Positions 17,238-25,216 of a stretch of DNA of 64,000 bases are shown here, in pieces. The stretch is from UBA5359 sp002410925 [NCBI: bacterium UBP13_UBA5359] (lineage in GTDB: Bacteria > UBP13 > UBA5359): assembly GCA_002410925.1 (NCBI GenBank), contig DHPR01000033.1:431364-495363 (forward strand), given 5' to 3'. Both the position numbers and the translations under genes were made by a program. Every line of letters starts with the position of its first letter. Positions within the stretch are counted from its first letter, which is position 1. The notes under the pieces were generated by a model that worked only from the letters and a program-made list of their open reading frames with translations, ran no database searches and was not told the DNA's origin.

Positions 17238-18260
17238 TTATCCCACCTTCCATATTCTCACAACGGTATAACGTTCGTTGCCACCAAAGTTGCTTGCTCG
17301 GCCAAAGCCGTCCGTCGCTTTGGTGTTATTGCACCGGTGACGCACTTCGTAAATTGTTTCATCTGCTATGGTTATCTCCCCGTCTATGATCGATTCGGTA
17401 GCGGTCGAGACACTATTGGATGTCTGTGCGCTGGTGCTACTCAGAGCGGTAGCCGCAGCGCTGACATCGTAAAAGATGGCGCGATGTTCGCTGGCCACCA
17501 TAGCCGGCGCAGTAATCAGGAAGCGATATGTGCCGGCCGGTAGAGTAATCTGGTTATTACTCAAAGAGGCGATATTGCCCGGGTTGGCAATAATAGTATT
17601 CAGGTCCCGGGTCCTCCAATCGCCAGCGGTAAAGGTACCGCCGTGCGTACCAGCGCTCTTTTCATCCGCTATCAGGATGTAGTCATTCTGAATCCCATCC
17701 AGCTTGCTCTTGTCGGCTGCGCTCATCATCCCGGGATCCTCGATGGTGGCCAGTGGATGCTGGTTAGCTCCTCCGGCTCCTGCCAGGTGAGTTCCCCAAG
17801 TGACCAGGTCGACATATACTCCGGGATCGATGTTCACAGTCACGGCCAGGCCGCCGCTGACGGTGAATATAGCCTGCATGATCAGCGTCAAGGCGTTGGT
17901 ACCTTCTGCCGGCATATACCCGGCGTTGTCGCCGGCGTTGCCGTAGGCGATGAGGATATCGGGTCCCGCCTCCGGATCTGCGGCGAAGACGCCCAGCTCC
18001 TTCAATTGATACCCGGCCACCAGGCCGGCGTTGGTGAAGTCTCCACGGACGGTGACCACCTCATCATCGGCCGTCACCGTTACAACATTCTGCTCGGCCT
18101 GCTGGCCGGCCAGGGCCGTCATCTCCTCCGGAGCAACACCCTCCGGCAGATCCCCGCTGCCAATGGCCAGCTTGGTAACGGCCAGCGCCTCGGCTCCGGC
18201 TATCAGATCTGCAAAGAGCATCCTGCCGGCATCGGTAACTTTGAGATTGAATTGACTCAT
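17238..18260 (-). CDS. Tail fibre protein (gpH-like N-terminus)
   Basis: This protein of about 340 residues has an N-terminal baseplate-attachment region typical of P2 gpH-like fibres (LKVTDAGRMLFADLIAG, LAIGSGDLPEG, LKELGVFAADP). A central shaft segment follows with NQHPLATIEDPGMMSAADKSKLDGI. The C-terminus is beta-rich and would bind the receptor. The ATG at 18260 overlaps the stop of the gpI gene as ATGA, with GGAGG seven bases upstream. Host range would depend on the C-terminal half. Confidence 0.85.
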   Translation of the reverse strand: MSQFNLKVTDAGRMLFADLIAGAEALAVTKLAIGSGDLPEGVAPEEMTALAGQQAEQNVVTVTADDEVVTVRGDFTNAGLVAGYQLKELGVFAADPEAGPDILIAYGNAGDNAGYMPAEGTNALTLIMQAIFTVSGGLAVTVNIDPGVYVDLVTWGTHLAGAGGANQHPLATIEDPGMMSAADKSKLDGIQNDYILIADEKSAGTHGGTFTAGDWRTRDLNTIIANPGNIASLSNNQITLPAGTYRFLITAPAMVASEHRAIFYDVSAAATALSSTSAQTSNSVSTATESIIDGEITIADETIYEVRHRCNNTKATDGFGRASNFGGNERYTVVRIWKVG

Positions 18261-18823
18261 GGTATAGCCTCCGTAACCGTCATGATCCAACCCTGCATAC
18301 TGCCTGCGCCGATATTACAGGGGGCATCTCCATTGTTCCGCATGATCAGCTCCGCCCAGCTTCTCACGTTTTTCACTATGCGCAATCTGGCCAGGAAATC
18401 AGGCCAATCGGCGATAACGTCTATAAACTCCACTCTGAACCAGAAAGGTTCCCCTGCATACTGGAACCACTCCTGGAGGGTGTAGTTACCCTCTCCAAAG
18501 AAGTCATCACACAACTTCCGGACGGCGTAGCGGGTGCCGTGCATCCTATGTTCGGCCATGGATCCGCGCACCTGGGCACACTTGTCTGCCAGGGATCCGG
18601 ACCGGGGCGGATAGTCGACGTGATGCTCCCAGGCCAGAAGGTCCACCACCCTCTCCGCCAGGTTGTCGATATTGTAGATATTCGGCAGCCGGTCCCGGAT
18701 GGCAGCCATGACGGCTTTGAGTTCCGGATCGGAGGCCTGCATGATGCGAACGGCGTCGTCATCCCAAATGACGGATCCCGGCAGCAGGGTGGCCAGATCG
18801 ACGTTATGTATGGTCTCAGTCAT
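18257..18823 (-). CDS. Phage tail protein I (P2 gpI family)
   Basis: This protein of about 188 residues matches gpI: LATLLPGSVIWDDDAVRIM, then DLLAWEHHVDYPPRSG (the LA.E.. VD.. motif) and later ALRKL-like RYAVRKLCDDFFG. It is a baseplate component that links gpJ to the fibre. The start ATG overlaps the gpJ stop (ATGACTGA). The longer upstream frame is only the gpJ gene read out of phase. Confidence 0.9.
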   Translation of the reverse strand: MTETIHNVDLATLLPGSVIWDDDAVRIMQASDPELKAVMAAIRDRLPNIYNIDNLAERVVDLLAWEHHVDYPPRSGSLADKCAQVRGSMAEHRMHGTRYAVRKLCDDFFGEGNYTLQEWFQYAGEPFWFRVEFIDVIADWPDFLARLRIVKNVRSWAELIMRNNGDAPCNIGAGSMQGWIMTVTEAIP

Positions 18824-19943
18824 CCTCCAAGCCTCCGTAGGTAACAGTTGTCGCGCCCTCCTGGGCCACCTGGGTGGCGTCCAATGCAGTGTAGACCGGA
18901 GCGGTGATAACAACCCGCTTGGCGCCGGCGTTGAGAATCAGCCGCAGCAGTTCATCCGGATTGATGTCTCTGCCGATCCGCGCACGCTGCCAGGCAGTAT
19001 AGGCGGCTACGGCAGCATCCACGGCTGTGCGGATTGCGTCCACCTGGGCAGCCTGGCTGCGGCCGATATAATAGGTCAAGGTGATATCGTAATTGCCGGC
19101 AACCGGCGCTTTGACGCTGACCAGGTCGGTGAGCGGCCGCCGCGTTTCGTCGTCCAGGTAGTCCTGGACGGTATCCAGAATATCGGCCGCCGGTGCCGGG
19201 ATGACTCCTCCGGCCAGCAGTATATAGACATCCACGCAGCCGGGATCCGGAGAGAGAACGGAGACATCGCTGATCTGGCCGCTGGCGCTGAGAGCGTGAT
19301 AGATGTAGGCGTCCCGCGGTCCGGCGGTGGAATACTGGGTGATGCTGAGCCTGACCCTCTCGCGATAGCGCTCATCATCCTCCGGTTCGGCTCCTCCGCT
19401 GGTGGCGTTGGTATTGCCGACATCGGCGACGCCGGCTATGGGATCCACCATGGTGGCGATCTCACCGGTGATATAGCCGTTACCGGCCTCGCCGGTGGCC
19501 TCACAGACGGCGACAACGCTGACGGTTGTGCTTCCGGCCGGAATGACGGCAGCCTCAGTGGTGGCGAAAGCCAGGTCTCCGTCCTTGGTGGCCCTGATCC
19601 CGGCGGGGATGACTATATCCACGGCCGGGGCAGGATCAGCGGTGAACTGCAGAATGCAGGTAGCTGCCGCTGCCGTCAGCCGGGGAACGCCTCTCGATTC
19701 TCCGATCACGTCCAGGTAGAGCGACCGAGCGTATTGCAAAAAGGTCTGAGCAGCCGCATCATCGAGCAGCGCCCTCTCTTGGGCAATCTGCTGGGCGATG
19801 GTCAGCAGCTCCAAACGGACGGGATCTCCGGGATAGAGCGTCCTGCCGGCGGCTGCCTCATAGCGGCTGATAACGGCGTTGGCTATGGCCTCCGGACTGG
19901 TATTGACCCAGGATATTTCGGGGATGATATAGTTATCAGACAT
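18816..19943 (-). CDS. Baseplate J-like protein (P2 gpJ family)
   Basis: This 375-residue protein matches the baseplate J family: RLELLTIAQQIAQERALLDDAAAQ near the N-terminus, the mid-domain DEGDLAFATTE-like segment, AGEAGNGYITG, and NATSGGAEPEDDERYRERVRLS (the GG.dpEsdd..R.R). It forms the baseplate wedge with gpW and gpI. It overlaps gpW by eight bases and gpI by eight bases. Confidence 0.95.
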   Translation of the reverse strand: MSDNYIIPEISWVNTSPEAIANAVISRYEAAAGRTLYPGDPVRLELLTIAQQIAQERALLDDAAAQTFLQYARSLYLDVIGESRGVPRLTAAAATCILQFTADPAPAVDIVIPAGIRATKDGDLAFATTEAAVIPAGSTTVSVVAVCEATGEAGNGYITGEIATMVDPIAGVADVGNTNATSGGAEPEDDERYRERVRLSITQYSTAGPRDAYIYHALSASGQISDVSVLSPDPGCVDVYILLAGGVIPAPAADILDTVQDYLDDETRRPLTDLVSVKAPVAGNYDITLTYYIGRSQAAQVDAIRTAVDAAVAAYTAWQRARIGRDINPDELLRLILNAGAKRVVITAPVYTALDATQVAQEGATTVTYGGLEDD

Positions 19944-20262
19944 CTTTCACCCTCACTATCAGGCTGACGGTATAGTTGCCGTCTATAAGTTGCTGGATGT
20001 TGCCGGCGTTGAGATCCACGCCGCGGATCTCGGCCCGTGGCTCACTACGAGCAACGGCCTCCATGATTTGCTGTGAGATCATCTGCATGGCTCTGTCTAC
20101 GGGGGCGTCGATAAAATCCGCATCGATGCCCAGCCCTCGATCCAGCGGGACACTGAGCCGTTCGGTAGCGGCCAGGATGCGCACGTTCTGGTATACCTCT
20201 TCCTCTATAGTCCCTGGATATCTGTTGATGGAACCTGTTATGCCGTTGACGTTGACGATCAT
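19936..20262 (-). CDS. Baseplate wedge protein, gpW/gp25 family
   Basis: This 108-residue protein has the GPW_gp25 pattern: NVRILAATERLSVPLDRGLGIDADFID at the centre, where the conserved RG.R.. DYG-like segment is divergent, followed by an R/E-containing beta region (ARSEPRAEIRGVDL) and a strand-rich end (YTVSLIVRVKDV). It acts in baseplate assembly with gpJ, whose gene it overlaps. Confidence 0.88.
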   Translation of the reverse strand: MIVNVNGITGSINRYPGTIEEEVYQNVRILAATERLSVPLDRGLGIDADFIDAPVDRAMQMISQQIMEAVARSEPRAEIRGVDLNAGNIQQLIDGNYTVSLIVRVKDV

Positions 20263-20265
20263 ATA

Positions 20266-20781
20266 CTACCTCTTCTTTTGAGTGTTCTTTTTGGTTATGA
20301 CAACATCCCCGATCCGCGTTACGGTGACCTCAGTGCTGGTGTTCTGCACTGCTGATTGTTGCCGGGCAATGGAGCTTGCACTCCGGATACGGATGAACGA
20401 CAACTGCACCTCGGCCCGGGCGGTTGATCCGGATCGAGTAAAAACCGTGCTCTCCACGCTCCATGATTCTATGGCCCAGTATGAGCCGCTGCCGCCATGA
20501 GGCTTGCCGCCGATGATCAGCGGGTGACTGGTTCCTGCCTCGGCCAGGCCGGCTACCCTCTCCAACTCGGCCTCCGCATCAACGCCGTGCTGGGTTGCAA
20601 AGACCACTGTAAAGCAGGCTGTCCGCGGGGCCGGGCCGTTCCACTCCTGCACCGGCTCGGCCCCGGCCACCTCATGGGCGTTCCAGCGGCCGCCGCCGGC
20701 GGCGCTGATGGATGGTATGGGTGTTTTGCGGCCGGGGGAAATCTCGAATATCAGGGGGCCGAAGCTGCCTGTCTGTGCCAT
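20266..20781 (-). CDS. Tail protein U (P2 gpU-like tail terminator / completion)
   Basis: This 171-residue protein has the gpU-like order: WNAHEVAGAEPVQEWNGPAP, then TVVFATQHGVDAEAELERV and HPLIIGGKPHG, then WAIESWSVESTVF, with a basic C-terminal tail (VVITKKNTQKKR). gpU-type proteins finish the tail. Its place between gpV and gpW differs from phage P2 but is common in Firmicutes myophages. Confidence 0.8.
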   Translation of the reverse strand: MAQTGSFGPLIFEISPGRKTPIPSISAAGGGRWNAHEVAGAEPVQEWNGPAPRTACFTVVFATQHGVDAEAELERVAGLAEAGTSHPLIIGGKPHGGSGSYWAIESWSVESTVFTRSGSTARAEVQLSFIRIRSASSIARQQSAVQNTSTEVTVTRIGDVVITKKNTQKKR

Positions 20782-20793
20782 TGATCTACCTCT

Positions 20794-21219
20794 CTATATC
20801 CGGACGTTGCCGGCGGCATCCTCCACAATGGTGTTGCTCTTGAGATGTGCGGCCGTCAGATTGCCGGTGACGGTGACGGCGCCGTCCAGGACGATGGAAG
20901 CCGCCTGTATGGTCATAACGCCGTTATGATACTTAAGTTTGCTGCCGTCCGGGGCCCGGAAGTAGAACATGCCGGCTCCGCTCTCCGGAGGCGTATCCTC
21001 ATCGTTCCAAGTCTCGCATAGCGCCAGGCCGTCCTCCTCGCCCTCCTCCCGGAGAATGCACCACACCTGGCGCCCCTTCTCCGGCAGCTTGTAGGAGCCG
21101 GCCCAAGCGAAGAACGGCAGCCAATCGGATATGTAATCCGCGTCCTGGTCATCAAAAAGAACACGTATCCGGTGCGTAGCCGGATCCACGGCGTGAACCG
21201 TGCCTATCCTGAGATACAT
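20794..21219 (-). CDS. Baseplate spike / hub protein gpV family
   Basis: This 141-residue protein begins with an OB-fold (RIGTVHAVDPATHRIRVLF, WLPFFAWAGSYKLPEKGRQVWCIL). It ends in a beta-helical tip (YHNGVMTIQAASIVLDGAVTVTGNL). This matches the gpV/gp45 central spike that punctures the envelope. Its start overlaps the gpD stop. The tip lacks an obvious HxH iron motif. Confidence 0.88.
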   Translation of the reverse strand: MYLRIGTVHAVDPATHRIRVLFDDQDADYISDWLPFFAWAGSYKLPEKGRQVWCILREEGEEDGLALCETWNDEDTPPESGAGMFYFRAPDGSKLKYHNGVMTIQAASIVLDGAVTVTGNLTAAHLKSNTIVEDAAGNVRI

Positions 21220-22217
21220 TATGTCACCTGCCTGAGCTTCAATGCGGTGGTATAAGCCGGTCCGGCATGGGCCGTCTCCTCCACGGCGTATTTGCCGTCA
21301 TACCTTCCCCAGCCGGCCACTTTGACATTCAATCCGGAGAGCAGTCGTTCATCACCCACCATGGTGATATCGGCCGTCATCAGACCTCGGTTGGCAGCCA
21401 TGAGCCTGGCCGGGGCGATGCGCCTGGCTTCGGCCAGGCTCTCGCAGCGTTCGGTGATGCGCAGCGTCTGCCCGTCGGCCGGGGCGCCGGGGCGGTTATA
21501 GGTATATTCCAGCACCTTCTTCCGCTTTTCGTCCCGATAGCGGATGACGGCCGCCCGGTAGGTGTCCACGCTGTCCCGCTTGAATGAGTGAGACAGCACG
21601 GCATCCGTGCCCTTGCGAATGGTGAGCACGCCGGCGGCGGCATCGAACTTCTTCTGGGGAAAGACGGTGATCTGCCCGTCGCCTACCTTCACCCGCAGCC
21701 CTTCACGGGCGCAGAGCTTGAGCAGGAACTCCATATCGCTCTGATTGCTCTGGCTCAGCTTCTGGTAGACCGAGTTGATGCCGGCCTGCCAGTTGAGCCT
21801 CAGCCTGGCGCCGGCGGCGATCTTCTCCGCCACCTGGCGCAGGGAAACCTTGGACCAGGCCTTTGATCTCTTCTCCCGCCGGACGTTGCTGTTGACATCG
21901 GCGCTGACCGCCTTTATGGTCATGGTATCCGGCGGCCCCTGGTGTTCATGGCCGTCCACGGAGAAGAGCCCGCAGGGCAGGCGCCGTGGACCGTCGCCGT
22001 CGCTGAGCAGGATATCGGCCCGGATCCTGTCGCCGCGCTCCGGCATCCAGGCGTTCATCCATCGGCCGTCGGCATCCTCTACGGTGATTTGCAGATCGTC
22101 GGCCTGCTCCAGCCCCTCGGTATAGGACCAGGAGAGAAGAAACGGCTGCAGATCGGCACTGATATCTGTGCTCTGATAGACCACCCTCAGATTGGCCCGC
22201 CTGGTGAAATCAGTCAT
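21219..22217 (-). CDS. Late control / tail hub protein gpD family
   Basis: This protein of about 332 residues matches gpD (gp27-like hub): RRANLRVVYQSTDISADLQPFLLSWSY at the start, EQADDLQITVEDADGRW, then YQKLSQSNQSDMEFLLKLCAREGL (the family's most typical segment). The ATG overlaps the gpX stop as ATGACTGA; upstream codons in this frame are the gpX gene read out of phase. It forms the trimeric hub that holds the spike. Confidence 0.93.
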   Translation of the reverse strand: MTDFTRRANLRVVYQSTDISADLQPFLLSWSYTEGLEQADDLQITVEDADGRWMNAWMPERGDRIRADILLSDGDGPRRLPCGLFSVDGHEHQGPPDTMTIKAVSADVNSNVRREKRSKAWSKVSLRQVAEKIAAGARLRLNWQAGINSVYQKLSQSNQSDMEFLLKLCAREGLRVKVGDGQITVFPQKKFDAAAGVLTIRKGTDAVLSHSFKRDSVDTYRAAVIRYRDEKRKKVLEYTYNRPGAPADGQTLRITERCESLAEARRIAPARLMAANRGLMTADITMVGDERLLSGLNVKVAGWGRYDGKYAVEETAHAGPAYTTALKLRQVT

Positions 22218-22443
22218 CCGTTTCACCTGCCTGTTTCCAGGGCGGCAGGGCGGCCGCCGCTGGTACATCGACATCCGGACAGACCAACTCAACGCCGGCA
22301 CTGAAGACGGCGGTCTCGATATGCTCCGGATTATGCCGGATGAGCTTGTCCATGTAGGCGCACGATCCGTAAACCTTGTAGCTGATCGTATCCCAGGTGT
22401 CTCCCTGGACGGTTACGTATATGTCACGGTAATCACCGGCCAT
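22210..22443 (-). CDS. Tail protein X with LysM domain (gpX family)
   Basis: This 77-residue protein is one LysM module: VQGDTWDTISYKVYGSCAYMDKLIRHNP, then a hydrophobic LVCPDVDVP end. gpX-like proteins lie at the tail tip beside gpD and the tape measure and may contact peptidoglycan. The ATG follows a GGAG RBS and overlaps the stop of the zinc microprotein gene. Confidence 0.9.
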   Translation of the reverse strand: MAGDYRDIYVTVQGDTWDTISYKVYGSCAYMDKLIRHNPEHIETAVFSAGVELVCPDVDVPAAAALPPWKQAGETDD

Positions 22444-22588
22444 GACGCGGCTCCTTCTCCATCGGGTTATGGCACATCGGGCACTTGCGCTCGAAGCGTT
22501 TCACACATGCATGGCAGAACCGGATATCGCATATAGGACAGATATATCCTGATGTTGTAGTAGTTTTCTTACAACTGATACAATTCAC
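22433..22588 (-). CDS. Eight-cysteine zinc-binding microprotein in the tail operon
   Basis: A 51-residue frame starts with GTG at 22588, nine bases after GGAGG at the end of the preceding gene, and ends in TGA inside the gpX start. It has four CxxC pairs: NCISC, ICPIC, FCHAC and KCPMC, with spacers of about 9, 3 and 6 residues. The order resembles RING- or treble-clef-like zinc modules binding two zinc ions. Both ends overlap or abut neighbours in the way of a real operon gene. Its function is unknown; a structural or regulatory role at the tail tip, or a DNA or protein adaptor, is possible. Confidence 0.8.
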   Translation of the reverse strand: MNCISCKKTTTTSGYICPICDIRFCHACVKRFERKCPMCHNPMEKEPRHGR

Positions 22589-22591
22589 AAG

Positions 22592-23896
22592 CTATCCTCC
22601 GTACGGCCCTGTCGGCGGTGTAAAGCTATCTGTCCACAGGGCCTCACCGTTCAGACAGATGAACTCATCTATATGCGGAAGGCACCGGCCACATCCCGGA
22701 TATCCTCCTATATAGAAGGGATACGCGTTGGTAAGCGGGGTTGTAAAATTACCGGACCATATATACTTCGTCCCATTCCTGAAATATGCCATCTCCGATC
22801 CATGCTTGACTAACGCTATATGGGTCCATACGTTATAAGTCGGACCCCAGTACCTCTGCTGGGACAATCCTGTGAATTCCGCCCTCCAGCCGGTATCGGC
22901 ATCTCCGGAGAAGTAAAGCCTAAAGTATCCCGTTGAACCCGGCGTTCCTTTACTGAAAACATGACTATCAATCGCCGGCTCTATCAGTTTGATCCAGAAG
23001 GCAAATGTAAAATCCCTCGTGCCGAAATTGAAATAATCTGCATCCGAGCATTCGATATAGCCGCCTTGGTAGCCTCCGAATGTACCTGATGCCGTGCCGA
23101 ACACCTTATCGGACGTTATGATCTTCGCCTGACCGCTTGCTCCGTCATGTGGTGTCCATATACGGCTGCGTTCATCCGTAAAGGCAGTGCTCTGATCCTC
23201 TCCATCAAAATGGAGTAAGGATACCCAATTCAATGTAAACGGTGAACCGATAACGTCGAACGCTACTCCGACAATCATATCCCGGGCAATATTGGCGATT
23301 GTGTAATGATCATCCGTTACCGGTATAGGTTCGCCGGCAACATACAGCCCTTGAACCTCATATCCCTCACCCGGAGCAAATTGCAGAAGCAGACTTCCGC
23401 CTGCTTCCACCTGTATGGCACCGGACGGAGTAACGGTTCCCTGTCCCAGGGATACGGCGATCGTGACGGTGCGATAGAGGACCTCTCCTTCGTATAACTT
23501 CAATGACGCTGTATCCGTATAGGTATCATTATCGTAATAAGTATCCGTCCCGATGAATCCGCCCCAGAGACTATACCTGGCAGTGCCGTTCTCCTTGATG
23601 TCAGTGCTCTCATCCACCATGTTGTATTCCGGATGCAGCGGGTATTCCATATGAGTACCAGTGTAGGCTATAGTCCATTCAGGGGTATAGACGTGAGCAT
23701 ATACCTTGGTCTCCGTCCATGTATGCATCTCATACTCTGTGCCCTCATCATAGATAACAGGCTCGGTAGCATCAGAGCTTTGCAGCACATACGGGCCGTT
23801 TGCATAGGGATAGAGGTTGGCTCCATAAAACCAGAGATCCGGTATTATTGCCGGCACACTGCCCTGTTTCTTGGGTATATAGATAATCCGTCCCAC
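22592..23896 (-). CDS. Tail-associated protein with LamG/concanavalin-like domain (putative receptor binding)
   Basis: This protein of about 434 residues starts with a GTG after AGGTG. The N-terminal part is rich in Tyr and Trp with no family recognised. A small beta domain at about 150-215 resembles the 'divergent InlB B-repeat/ GxGTVTPSG' type (LGQGTVTPSGAIQVEAGG). The C-terminal 200 residues look like a LamG/concanavalin fold (LLHFDGEDQSTAFTDE, FTFAFWIKL, WTHIALVKHGSEMAYFRNG, HIDEFICLNG). These domains bind sugars. Together with the two genes upstream it forms an inserted adhesion cassette between tape measure and gpX. Confidence 0.75.
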   Translation of the reverse strand: MGRIIYIPKKQGSVPAIIPDLWFYGANLYPYANGPYVLQSSDATEPVIYDEGTEYEMHTWTETKVYAHVYTPEWTIAYTGTHMEYPLHPEYNMVDESTDIKENGTARYSLWGGFIGTDTYYDNDTYTDTASLKLYEGEVLYRTVTIAVSLGQGTVTPSGAIQVEAGGSLLLQFAPGEGYEVQGLYVAGEPIPVTDDHYTIANIARDMIVGVAFDVIGSPFTLNWVSLLHFDGEDQSTAFTDERSRIWTPHDGASGQAKIITSDKVFGTASGTFGGYQGGYIECSDADYFNFGTRDFTFAFWIKLIEPAIDSHVFSKGTPGSTGYFRLYFSGDADTGWRAEFTGLSQQRYWGPTYNVWTHIALVKHGSEMAYFRNGTKYIWSGNFTTPLTNAYPFYIGGYPGCGRCLPHIDEFICLNGEALWTDSFTPPTGPYGG

Positions 23897-23897
23897 G

Positions 23898-24773
23898 TTA
23901 CACCTGCCTGTAATGGGCTGTAAGCTCCAGATCGGCGCAATCCACCACATCGCTGATGACAACCGTCACCCGGTCGCCGTCGGCAAAGCCGGTGTCCAGG
24001 GCGGCGGATGCTATCACCTGCCCTACCTCCAGCGCACTATCAGGGACATCCACGCCGCCGATCTGCAATTTGACTGAGCAACTGCCGGCAGAGCAGGCCG
24101 CCGCGATCCTGGTCAGATGACCGGCTCCGTTGGCCCTGGTGGTCAGAGGCACAGTCTGCCCATCTGCAGCAGGCTCCTCGATGACCAGCTCCCATTCCAA
24201 TTTTTGCTCGATCACCACTATGCCCTGCTGTCCATTGACGGATAGGACATAATTGGAGTTTATGGACCGCTGCCAGATGGCGCCGTTGCAGATGATCCAG
24301 TCACCAACCTGGAATTCAATGTCGCCGCTGCCCAGGTTCCTGGTCCCGGCAACATTCACCAGGTATATGTCGCCCGTATCACCTATGCCGTCGGCAAGCT
24401 CCGGAGCATTTGTCGAGACATCCCAAGTGCCCTTGAACTCCATGATTGTGCTGGGCAGCCTACTGGCAGGAACCTTCTGTCCTATATCCAAATCGCATGT
24501 GCCGCCAGCGGCGCCCTTCTCGCTGGCCGGTATTGCTCCCGTCTGGGCCGCCGTCACCTGGTGAGGATTATCCGTCCGGACATCATGAGCACCGTCTGTC
24601 AATTTGTCCAGCTCCGCCTTGTTGTCATGGCCGTGACGGGCGGCAGTGTTTTCCGCTATATCGGCATGGGTAAACTCGGTTTCATGCGCCGTCACCGCGC
24701 CATCCACATATATTTTGGTTGCCCCTGGGATGCGGTTCTCCTTGCCTGCCCCTATGATCTTATCTCCCATCAT
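23898..24773 (-). CDS. Tail fibre-like structural protein
   Basis: This protein of about 290 residues has short-fibre features. DNPHQVTAAQTGAIPASEKG is the recurrent fibre shaft motif, followed by a DGIGDTGDIYLVNVAGTRNLG module and FQVGDWIICNGAIWQRS (a hydrolase-like fibre module common in tail proteins), then a beta-rich C-terminus. It starts at tandem ATGs behind GAGGTGAG, overlapping the end of the gene before. It probably assembles with the neighbouring LamG-type protein. Confidence 0.72.
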   Translation of the reverse strand: MMGDKIIGAGKENRIPGATKIYVDGAVTAHETEFTHADIAENTAARHGHDNKAELDKLTDGAHDVRTDNPHQVTAAQTGAIPASEKGAAGGTCDLDIGQKVPASRLPSTIMEFKGTWDVSTNAPELADGIGDTGDIYLVNVAGTRNLGSGDIEFQVGDWIICNGAIWQRSINSNYVLSVNGQQGIVVIEQKLEWELVIEEPAADGQTVPLTTRANGAGHLTRIAAACSAGSCSVKLQIGGVDVPDSALEVGQVIASAALDTGFADGDRVTVVISDVVDCADLELTAHYRQV

Positions 24774-24774
24774 C

Positions 24775-25143
24775 TCACCTCGCCAGTTCTGTATAGCCTT
24801 TTTCGGCATACACCAGCATACGATCGTTGGCCCCGCCGTTGGCAGCCACACCGGCCGCATCGGTCAGCGCCAGGTAGATACGCGGCAACGCTGTCTCCGT
24901 CTTGATCCAGGGATCCAGGTTGATCACGGCCGTGCCGCCGTCTGTTATATAGCCCTCGGCGTTGGCCGGGCTGCAATCATCCTTGTCCTCTCCGTAATCG
25001 GCCCGGAAATACACCCGGCCGTTGGGGCTGGACAGCAGATCCGCCTGCAGGACCATCCTGTTGAGTCCGGAGCAGTCCAATTCAGCCGTATCCACGCCTA
25101 CCAACGCTATGGGCGCCGTAGGCCCTTTGTGTGCCTGTATCAT
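24775..25143 (-). CDS. Virion-associated protein of unknown function
   Basis: This 122-residue, beta-rich protein (LVGVDTAELDCSGLNRMVLQ at the start) has no membrane segment and no recognised family. A strong RBS (AGGAGG) precedes the ATG. It is the first gene of the inserted cassette after the tape measure gene and probably part of the tail tip. Confidence 0.6.
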   Translation of the reverse strand: MIQAHKGPTAPIALVGVDTAELDCSGLNRMVLQADLLSSPNGRVYFRADYGEDKDDCSPANAEGYITDGGTAVINLDPWIKTETALPRIYLALTDAAGVAANGGANDRMLVYAEKGYTELAR

Positions 25144-25173
25144 AATGCTTTACCTCCTGGTAAAATTGCCGAT

Positions 25174-25216
25174 AAATATTCCAGAAACATTCCTGGAATA
25201 TTCCATGTGAAATAAT
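25174..25216 (+). promoter_or_regulatory. parS-like palindrome, copy 2, overlapped by a hairpin
   Basis: Core TATTCCATGTGAAATA is at 25199-25214, directly after the tape measure stop and in one of the few gaps of the late operon. Just left of it, AATATTCCAG (25174-25183) and CTGGAATATT (25192-25201) form a perfect ten-pair hairpin that runs into the palindrome. Confidence 0.6.

Noticed and set aside
18699-19967. Long rightward frame (422 codons) opposite gpJ
   Set aside because: It is the mirror of a GC-rich coding gene on the other strand; gpJ and gpI are clear family members. The same holds for the long rightward frames at 27976-29526, 31546-32757 and 32780-34126.
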